Source: JANWXR01 sp964608265
GTDB taxonomy: Bacteria > Chloroflexota > Anaerolineae > Anaerolineales > UBA6663
Length of the DNA: 31,883 bases
NCBI GenBank assembly: GCA_964608265.1
Contig: CAZSNP010000060.1
Span: forward strand, 1-31,883
Reading direction: 5' to 3'
The notes beneath the pieces were generated by a model that was not told the origin of the DNA, searched no databases, and saw only the letters and a program-made list of their open reading frames with translations. The first letter of the stretch is position 1. Every line of letters begins with the position of its first letter. Shown piece by piece: positions 25,215 through 31,883 of this stretch. A program made the translations under genes and the position numbers.

Positions 25215-28200
25215 ATGTCCGACTTCGAGGAATCCCGAGACGAATTGGCCGCCCAGCGGCGCAAGCTTGAACAGGGACGGCGCGAGTCGCTGCTGGCGCG
25301 CGAGGCCGTGCGTCAGGCCGAACAGGCGCTCAAGGATTTCGCGCGCAGCGAGACCCCGGAGCGGGAGGCCGAACGCGCACGTCTCGAGAAGCAGTTGCGC
25401 GCTGCGCAGGCGCAGGCCGGGCGGGCGAATGAGTCATTGGCCGGTTTGCTGGCCGGCGAGGCTGAACGACTCAAGGCCTTCGAGTCGTTCACCGACCCGC
25501 GCGAGCAGTTGCGCCGCTGGCCCGATGACTCGCCCATCCTGCTCCTCCCCCTGCGGCTGGAGACGCGCTTCAAAACGGATGTGGCCGGGCAGCGCCAACT
25601 GTGGGTGCGCGTCTATCCCGATACCTGCCTGATTGATACCTTCGAGCCGGCGCTCACCGAGACGGAAGTGCGGAACGCGCAGACCTTCTGGGCCGCCGTG
25701 TGGCGCGCGGGCGGCGACGAGGCGCTCGAACGAGCCGCCTGGCGCGAGCTGGCCGCCTCGCATGGCTCGGGCCGCGCGGGTTGGATCGTCCGACAGTATC
25801 TTCCCCTGAATCCGAACGACAAGCCCGCACGCGATTCCGCCGGCGATGTGCTGCTGATCATCGTCGCGCCGGCCTCGCTGCCCGCCGCGGCGGCGACTTA
25901 CTGGGCTGCGATGTGGCGGGCGAAGGGCGATGCGGCCGCGCAACAAGCGGCGCTCGATGCGTTGGTGCAAGCCGCCGGCGCAGCGCCGGCGCAGGAGATC
26001 GCCGACCACTATCGCCCCATTAATTTCGCGGACGAGCCGGCCGCCCCGAGCACGCGCGCGGACGCGCCGGTGACGGTGGCGGTCCTGCAGCTCACAGCGC
26101 TCGAAGCGATGCCGACTCGTCGGGCGTCGTGGTCGAGCGCGCCGCGTGTGGAGTTGCTGCCGGAGCGATTCGTGCTCGTGGGCTACCCGCGCACGGGCTC
26201 GCCCGTCACCGTGCTGGGCAACCTCATCCGCACGCCGCTGGTCGCCGGGCCGGACCCGAACGCGCCGCCCGCCGAACAACTTCAACCTGTCGGCGATACG
26301 CTGCAAATCCCCGAAGCGCTGCGGTGGATGTTCGACTTCGACGCGGCGCTGGCGGCGGGCATGGCCTTTCGCATCAGCCTCACCCCGGAGCAGGCGGCGG
26401 GCGGCTTCGAGCGCCTCATCGTGCTCGGGGTGCGGCTGGGCGATTCGGCGGAGGCGGGCCGGGGCAACGTCGAGCGGTTGCTCGAACATCACCTGCACAG
26501 CCGCGCCGGGCTGGAGATCCTGCCGCAGGGCACGGCGACCAACAACACCGAACAGGGCGGGGCGGGTTATTCGTTCCGCGACGATGCGGACTCGACCTTC
26601 GACGTTTTCTTCCGCGAGCAGCCGCAGTACACGCTCGAAAGCGATCCGCTGTTGCGACGCGATGGCCAGTGGCTGGCGCAGCTCCTCGGGCTGCGGCACG
26701 ACCTCGTCGGGCGCATCCCCAACGCCGGCGGGCGCGATCAGCTTGAAGCGCGCGCGATGCAGATCGCGCTGTGGCCGGGCACGCTCGGCTACATGCTGCG
26801 GTCGCTGCTCGCGCCGGTCTTCGCCGAGGCCGATATCGCCCGCACGCGGAGCTTCTTCACGCGCTATGTCAGCGGGCGCGGGCCGCTCCCGGCGCTGCGC
26901 ATCGGCGACCAGCCGTACGGCATTTTGCCGACGACTGCTTTTGAGCGCATCAACTGGTTCGCTCACGACAAGCGCAACGCCTTCCTCGCGCAGTTGTATC
27001 AGATTCTCAGGCGAGTTGACGATGATTGGAAGCCGCTGGTCGAGGGAATAAGCTACATCGGCAAACAGGGCGGTGATCCGCATCAAATCCTGCTCGACGT
27101 GCTCGGGCTGCATCCCACGTCGGTCGAATACTATCCCCTGCAGGCCGAGAGCACGGCGCACAAGTTCTACGAACTGGCCTTCCTCAACTACTCGGTGGCG
27201 CTGAATTTCCTCGGGCTGTTCCCGGCCATCCTCCCGCTCACGCTGCTGCGCAACTTCGGCTACACCGGCGATCAGATCCCCGACCTGCTCAACCAGGTCT
27301 ATCGCGCGCGGCAGACCCCGCTCGATGGGCCGCTCATTGACGACCGCCCGCTTTCGGAGACCGAGCCGATCCGCAAATACGCCGGCGACCGCAACTACAT
27401 CCAGTGGCTGGTCGAGGCCGCGCGCGCCGGCATCGAGGCGCTGCAACGTGAACAGGGCTTCGATGCCGACAAGAAACCGGCGGCGCTGCTGTATCTGCTG
27501 CTGCGCCACGCGCTGCAATTGAGCTTCCGTGAGACGGGATTGAGATTGCAGGCCGAGGCCGGCCTGGAAGTGGATGTCCGTGCGGCGCGCGAGCCGGCCT
27601 TCGTGCACGTGCGCGAGGCGCAGGGCAGCGAGAGCGGCTACGATCTGCTCTTCCGCCCCGATGAGCGCGTGACGGGCCGGAGCGATCTGCGCCTCGGCGA
27701 TTACATCGCCCGCAACCTGCGGCTTGTGAATCCGGATTTGCGCGAGCAGATCGGCGCTCTCGAGCGGCTGGCTGAGGCGCCGACCGCGCGCCTCGAGCGC
27801 GTCTTCGCCGAGCATATTGATTGCGCCAGCTACCGGCTGGATGCGTGGAAGACGGGGCTGCTGGCGTGGCAACTCGAGACCATGCGGGGCGACACGCAGC
27901 AGCGCGCAACCGCGGGCCTGCACCTCGGCGCGTACGGCTGGCTGGAACCGGTGCGCCCCGAGAACAGGACGCTCACGCCGGTCACGCTGCCCGACGATCT
28001 GGCGGAAGAAATCAATCGTCACGACAGAACTCAGCTGGTGCGCGACTCGGCCAACCTCGGCCTCATCCACGCGCCCTCGATCAATCACGCCACCACGGCC
28101 GCGGTGCTCCGCAATGGCTACGTCGCGGACGATGGGCGGCTGGCGGTCAACCTCACCTCGCGGCGCGTGCGACTGGCGCTTGAGATTCTGGAGGGGATGC

Positions 28201-30638
28201 GCAACGGCCAATCGCTCGGCGCGCTGCTCGGCTACCAGTTCGAGCGGCACGTCCACGACCACGGCCCATTGCAGGTGCGCGAGCTGATCTATCACCTGCG
28301 CCGCGCCTTCCCGCTCGTCGCCAATCAAATCCAAAAGACTAACACCGAGACCGGCCCGGCGCAGGAATCTATCGCCGCGATGAACGTGGTGGATGGCCGC
28401 AAGCTCATCGAACAGATCGAGCGGACGAGTAGCGCGGCCTATCCCTTCGGTGTGGCGACATTGCCGCGCCGCACGGACGCGCTCGAAGACGCGCTGACCG
28501 CCGCCGCCGCGCACATCCGCGACATCAACGACGCGGTGGCCGATCTGGTTTTGGCCGAGGGCGTACATCAGGCCGTGCTCGGCAACTACGAGCGCTCGGC
28601 GGGCACGCTCGACGCATTCGCGAAAGGCAATTACCCGCCCGAGCCGGAGGTCATCCGCACACCGCGCAGCGGCATCGCGCTGACGTTGCGCGCGGCCATC
28701 CACTTCTCGCCCACGCCGTCCAATCCGCTTCCGGCCATCCCGCTCACACCCCTCGCGGCCGCCGAGCCGGCGGTGAATGCGTGGCTCAAGGAGCGGCTGC
28801 CCGCGCCGGCCGATGTCGGCTGCAACGTCACCTTCACCGACCGCATAACCGATACGCCACAGACGGTATTCGTCAGCCAGGAGCAGCTGGCCCTGCACCC
28901 GATTGATGTGTTGTACCGCGGCGACGCCGAGGCCGGGCAGGCGCTGGGCGATCTGGATGACGCCATTTTGCGCTTCGTGCAAGCCAATCACGCGCCGCGC
29001 CATGATCGGGAGATTCGCATCCGCCACACCGAGCGGGTCGCCAACCGGGTGACGTGGTTCGAATTACAGGCGTTGCTGCGCAGTTTGCGGGCGATGGTCG
29101 TCGCCGCGCGGCCGCTGCAACCGGCGGATTTGATGCGCGCCAATGACTCGCTGCGCGACGAACAAAGCGCCCTCGCTCTGCCAAAGTCACGGGTCGAAGC
29201 TGCGCGCGACGATCTGCGCGATGCGCTGCTCCCCGCGCTCGACGGCGTGGCGGCGGCGCTTGGCAACCCGGCGGTGACCATTGACTCGGCGCTGTCCGGG
29301 TTCGCGGGCGCCGTTGCCCGCTTCGGCGCGTACCGGCTGCCGGGTAGCGGAACCGGCTTCGTCTACGAGTGGCGCGCTGCAACGTACTCGGCGCTCACGG
29401 CCAAAATCGCCCAGCGGCTCAGCACATGGCGCGAACGGCTGTCGCGCTACGACGCGCTGATCGTGGAGTACGATGCGCTGCCCGGCCCGACGCCCGAAGC
29501 TGACCGCATCGCCCGGTTGCGCGCAGCGGAGGTGTTGATCAGCACGCAGCTTTCAGCGCCCGCACTCGCGAGCGGGCCTTATCGCACGGCGCTGGATGCG
29601 AAACGCGCGGCCTTCGTCCTCAAACGTGATGCGCTGCAGGGACTGGCGGCGGCGGCGCGCGACACGCTGGCGCAGCTCCTGGCTGATGCGGAGTCTCAAT
29701 TGCCGCTGAGCGATCTCGATCCCGACCCATTCGACTTCAGCGACGCCGCGCACGAGATCACCCGCTTCCGCGATGAGCTGGCCGGCGCGGTGGAGCGCTT
29801 GAAGGCCGACGTGCTCAGACGCCTATCGCGCGTGAATGATTTGCTGACTCAGCACGATGCTGCGGACGCCAGCGGCAAAGTGAAAGCCTTACAGGATGCG
29901 GCGAAGGTTGTGTTCGGCGACGACTTTCAATTGATCCCGCACATCACGCTGCCAACCGCCGCTGCCGATGAACTGGCGAATGCGTGGGCGCACACCGCCT
30001 CCGGCGACCTCACCCGCCACCTCACCGACACAGCGGGCCGCGAATTCCCGGTGGATGACTGGCTGCACGGCGCGGCGCGCGTGCGCGAGAAGATGCGCCA
30101 TTGGGAGAACGCGCTCCTGCTGGGCGAAGCGCTGCCCGGCGCGCACGCGCCCGAACTCACGCCGCTGCAATTGCCGTATCAACCCGGCGAGCCGTGGCTG
30201 GCAATGGAGTGGCCGGCCGGCCACTCCATTGCGGGCGACCGGCTGCTGTACACCGCGCACTTCGTTGAGCCGTTCGACAAATCAAAACCGATCTGCGGCG
30301 TGCTGGTGGATGAGTGGACCGAAGTGATCCCCGGGGCGGAGGAGACGACGGGCATCGCCTTCCACTACGACCGGCCCAACAGCGAGCCGCCGCAAGCATG
30401 GCTGCTCGTGCTGCCGGCGGTGCGCGATGGGTCGTGGTCGTGGGATGAACTGCTCGCCGCGGTCAACGACACGCTCGACTCGGCTAAACGCCGCGCGCTC
30501 GAGCCGGCACATCTCGACAACACGGCGTACAGCTTTTTCCTCCCGGCGACGGTCTCCGCGTATACCTTCCCGGAGATTTCGATCTCGAACAACCTGCTGC
30601 GCAATGTGCAACTCTACAGCAGGTATCTGAAAGACTGA
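25215..30638 (+). CDS. Giant protein of unknown function with N-terminal coiled coil
   Basis: A 1,807-aa protein that I cannot assign. Residues 1-90 are a charged, heptad-like coiled coil (ELAAQRRKLEQGRRESLL...). A domain then opens with SPILLLPLRLETRF (about 106-119) and RQLWVRVYPD, each strand-like. A central IGDQPYGILPTTAF occurs near residue 570. A second helical, coiled-coil-like region lies at about 1490-1600. The C-terminal part contains PGEPWLAMEWPAG and DRLLYTAHF...VLVDEWTEVIPGAEETTGIAFHYDRPN, then NNLLRNVQLYSRYLKD at the end. No signal peptide, TM helix, nucleotide-binding or catalytic motif was recognised. It runs in the same direction as the two genes upstream and ends 3 bp before the next gene, so it belongs to the same cluster. 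Size and Leu/Arg/Ala-rich composition suggest a structural or scaffold component. Confidence 0.87.
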   Translation: MSDFEESRDELAAQRRKLEQGRRESLLAREAVRQAEQALKDFARSETPEREAERARLEKQLRAAQAQAGRANESLAGLLAGEAERLKAFESFTDPREQLRRWPDDSPILLLPLRLETRFKTDVAGQRQLWVRVYPDTCLIDTFEPALTETEVRNAQTFWAAVWRAGGDEALERAAWRELAASHGSGRAGWIVRQYLPLNPNDKPARDSAGDVLLIIVAPASLPAAAATYWAAMWRAKGDAAAQQAALDALVQAAGAAPAQEIADHYRPINFADEPAAPSTRADAPVTVAVLQLTALEAMPTRRASWSSAPRVELLPERFVLVGYPRTGSPVTVLGNLIRTPLVAGPDPNAPPAEQLQPVGDTLQIPEALRWMFDFDAALAAGMAFRISLTPEQAAGGFERLIVLGVRLGDSAEAGRGNVERLLEHHLHSRAGLEILPQGTATNNTEQGGAGYSFRDDADSTFDVFFREQPQYTLESDPLLRRDGQWLAQLLGLRHDLVGRIPNAGGRDQLEARAMQIALWPGTLGYMLRSLLAPVFAEADIARTRSFFTRYVSGRGPLPALRIGDQPYGILPTTAFERINWFAHDKRNAFLAQLYQILRRVDDDWKPLVEGISYIGKQGGDPHQILLDVLGLHPTSVEYYPLQAESTAHKFYELAFLNYSVALNFLGLFPAILPLTLLRNFGYTGDQIPDLLNQVYRARQTPLDGPLIDDRPLSETEPIRKYAGDRNYIQWLVEAARAGIEALQREQGFDADKKPAALLYLLLRHALQLSFRETGLRLQAEAGLEVDVRAAREPAFVHVREAQGSESGYDLLFRPDERVTGRSDLRLGDYIARNLRLVNPDLREQIGALERLAEAPTARLERVFAEHIDCASYRLDAWKTGLLAWQLETMRGDTQQRATAGLHLGAYGWLEPVRPENRTLTPVTLPDDLAEEINRHDRTQLVRDSANLGLIHAPSINHATTAAVLRNGYVADDGRLAVNLTSRRVRLALEILEGMRNGQSLGALLGYQFERHVHDHGPLQVRELIYHLRRAFPLVANQIQKTNTETGPAQESIAAMNVVDGRKLIEQIERTSSAAYPFGVATLPRRTDALEDALTAAAAHIRDINDAVADLVLAEGVHQAVLGNYERSAGTLDAFAKGNYPPEPEVIRTPRSGIALTLRAAIHFSPTPSNPLPAIPLTPLAAAEPAVNAWLKERLPAPADVGCNVTFTDRITDTPQTVFVSQEQLALHPIDVLYRGDAEAGQALGDLDDAILRFVQANHAPRHDREIRIRHTERVANRVTWFELQALLRSLRAMVVAARPLQPADLMRANDSLRDEQSALALPKSRVEAARDDLRDALLPALDGVAAALGNPAVTIDSALSGFAGAVARFGAYRLPGSGTGFVYEWRAATYSALTAKIAQRLSTWRERLSRYDALIVEYDALPGPTPEADRIARLRAAEVLISTQLSAPALASGPYRTALDAKRAAFVLKRDALQGLAAAARDTLAQLLADAESQLPLSDLDPDPFDFSDAAHEITRFRDELAGAVERLKADVLRRLSRVNDLLTQHDAADASGKVKALQDAAKVVFGDDFQLIPHITLPTAAADELANAWAHTASGDLTRHLTDTAGREFPVDDWLHGAARVREKMRHWENALLLGEALPGAHAPELTPLQLPYQPGEPWLAMEWPAGHSIAGDRLLYTAHFVEPFDKSKPICGVLVDEWTEVIPGAEETTGIAFHYDRPNSEPPQAWLLVLPAVRDGSWSWDELLAAVNDTLDSAKRRALEPAHLDNTAYSFFLPATVSAYTFPEISISNNLLRNVQLYSRYLKD

Positions 30639-30641
30639 GCC

Positions 30642-31883
30642 ATGGCGGATAAGAATATCGTCGTCAACATGAATGAGGCGGTTCTCAAACGGCTGCACCC
30701 GGCCATCACCCGCTGGAACCGGCTGCAGGGCCGCCCGCGCACCCATCACTTCGACCGGGCGCTGCGGGCCGAGGTGCGCGACGCGCTATGGATGCTCTCG
30801 CGGCAGTGGCAACTGGGTGAGTTTCAGGGCGATGACGCCGGGTCGCCGGTGCTGGCGCGATTGTGCATGGATGTGTCGCGCATTGATCGTTTTCAAGCCG
30901 GGCAGGGCGCGGTCGAGCCGTTGCGCCTCGATGAGCCGCTGGAGGCGCGCGTCGAGCGCCGTCCCGTGCCGCTGCGGCTGGGGGCGCAGTACCTTTCGCT
31001 GGATTTGCGACTGGCCGCCGGGCGGCGATGGCTGAAGTTACTCGAACGCGAGCGAGCCGCGGGTCGCCTGTCGGCGGACTATCGCGCGGCTTACCGAAAC
31101 CGATATGCCGTGCCCGTGCCCGATCCAACGCAGGCCGCGCAGGCGATGGTCTGCGCGCACCCCGACGTGTGGCAGCAGGCCGGGGCGGCCGCCGGGCGCG
31201 CGATGGATGGGATCGCGCTGCTCGAATACCTCGCCGACCCATCGCACAACGCTTTTGACGGCATCGGCGCGGCCTCGGGCGATGAAGCCGCACTCACCGC
31301 GCTGGCCGGAGGACTCCGGGCGTGGTTTGACGCGCTCATCCTGCAGCCGCCCCTCGAGGTGAACGATGCCTGGCAGCCGAGCCGGCTCGAATATCAATTC
31401 GGTTGCGAGGCGCAGGTGGCCGAGGGCGCGCTGGTGATGCGGGCCGAGGAATATTATCAGGGCCACCTCGACTGGTACGCGCTGGAACGGCAACCCGGCG
31501 CGCCGCAACTCGGCGAGACGCCGCCGACGCCGAAGCCGCCCGAGCGGCGCACCCACACCTTCATCCCCGCCTCGGTCGTCTTCGATGGGATGCCGAACAC
31601 GCGCTGGTGGGCGTTCGAGGATCGGCGCACAAACTTCGGCGCGGTGCGGCCCGACACCACCGACCTCGGCAAATTGCTGCTGATGGAGTTCAGCCTCGTC
31701 TATGCCAACGACTGGTTCGTGTTGCCGGTGAACGTGCCGGTGGGCACCGTGACGGAGGTGAAGGGCCTCGCGCTCACCAACGTCTTTGGCGAGCGTTTTT
31801 GGATCGAGCCGGTGCGCGAAGCGACGAACTGGGCGACGTGGAGCATGTTCACGCTCGGCGCAACGAGCGCGGAGCAAAGGCCG
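30642..31883 (+). CDS. Fifth large cluster protein, 3' end outside the window
   Basis: An open frame of 414 codons from ATG 30642 to the window edge without a stop. It starts 3 bp after the TGA of the 1,807-aa gene, so the two are surely coupled. The N-terminus reads MADKNIVVNMNEAVLKRLHPAITRW. It continues with an Arg-rich helical part, ALWMLSRQWQLGEFQGDDAGSP (residues about 48-69), and a later MPNTRWWAFEDRRTNFGAV (about 316-334) followed by LLLMEFSLVYANDWFVLPV. I recall such WMLSRQWQLGEF and RWWAFED phrases only from uncharacterised bacterial proteins found beside similar giant genes. No function is assigned. Confidence 0.85.
   Translation, partial: MADKNIVVNMNEAVLKRLHPAITRWNRLQGRPRTHHFDRALRAEVRDALWMLSRQWQLGEFQGDDAGSPVLARLCMDVSRIDRFQAGQGAVEPLRLDEPLEARVERRPVPLRLGAQYLSLDLRLAAGRRWLKLLERERAAGRLSADYRAAYRNRYAVPVPDPTQAAQAMVCAHPDVWQQAGAAAGRAMDGIALLEYLADPSHNAFDGIGAASGDEAALTALAGGLRAWFDALILQPPLEVNDAWQPSRLEYQFGCEAQVAEGALVMRAEEYYQGHLDWYALERQPGAPQLGETPPTPKPPERRTHTFIPASVVFDGMPNTRWWAFEDRRTNFGAVRPDTTDLGKLLLMEFSLVYANDWFVLPVNVPVGTVTEVKGLALTNVFGERFWIEPVREATNWATWSMFTLGATSAEQRP

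Noticed and set aside
25434..29027. An open frame of nearly 1,200 codons antisense to the 1,807-aa gene
   Set aside because: Composition (Arg, Gln, His, Ala excess) is that of a reverse-strand shadow; the sense frame has normal composition and cluster context.
17248..31883. Contractile injection system or prophage tail locus
   Set aside because: No sheath, tube, baseplate, LysM, spike or AAA+ ATPase signature was seen in any of the five proteins; adjacent off-window genes could change this view.

Overview
The window is a high-GC stretch from a draft bacterial assembly: two runs of exactly 100 N (11283-11382 and 21396-21495) mark scaffold joins of unknown true size. The organism is probably a member of Chloroflexota (Anaerolineae-like). 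That rests on the style of the paired polytopic membrane proteins, the signal peptide-VWA-TM-FHA protein, the EACC1/caspase pair and the abundant palindromic interspersed repeats. No taxonomic search could be run, so it is an inference.

Layout. 1-922: 3' end of a 23S rRNA gene, a 5S rRNA gene and a very strong intrinsic terminator. 1037-5070 (minus): a membrane-anchored degenerate-VWA/FHA protein and a pair of paralogous polytopic membrane proteins, the pair followed by its own terminator. 5184-7471 (minus): two purine genes, guaA and xpt. 7661-10582 (plus): a P2A-type cation (Ca2+) ATPase. 10637-10990 (plus): a small helical protein. 10932-12696 (minus): an EACC1-type protein and a caspase-like peptidase, a probable immune or conflict module, interrupted by the first gap. 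12697-13294: non-coding DNA with a 195-bp tandem duplication of palindromic repeats. 13295-15545 (plus): a TIM-barrel sugar isomerase and a Gfo/Idh/MocA dehydrogenase, evidently a sugar/inositol-type catabolic pair. 15691-16422 (minus): a Sfp-type phosphopantetheinyl transferase. 16423-17247: non-coding DNA carrying a MITE-like element with 9-bp target duplication.

17248 to the window end (plus): the most novel part. Five very large, tightly packed genes run in one direction. They encode a 369-aa protein with a caspase/C25-like His...GCN signature, a DUF6603-like beta-rich protein of more than 1,000 aa, a 1,102-aa protein with a central hydrophobic hairpin, a 1,807-aa protein with an N-terminal coiled coil, and a fifth protein running off the edge. 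The junctions (6 bp, ATGA overlap, 292 bp with repeats, 3 bp) suggest one co-regulated system. I recognise no established function for the last three proteins.

Several genes have a TATAAT/TACAAT/TAGAAT-like box a few to about 30 bases before the start codon, suggesting short-leader or leaderless transcripts. The same CCCTCTCCC/GGGAGAGGG palindrome that is tandemly duplicated at 12.8-13.15 kb also lies in frame inside guaA.
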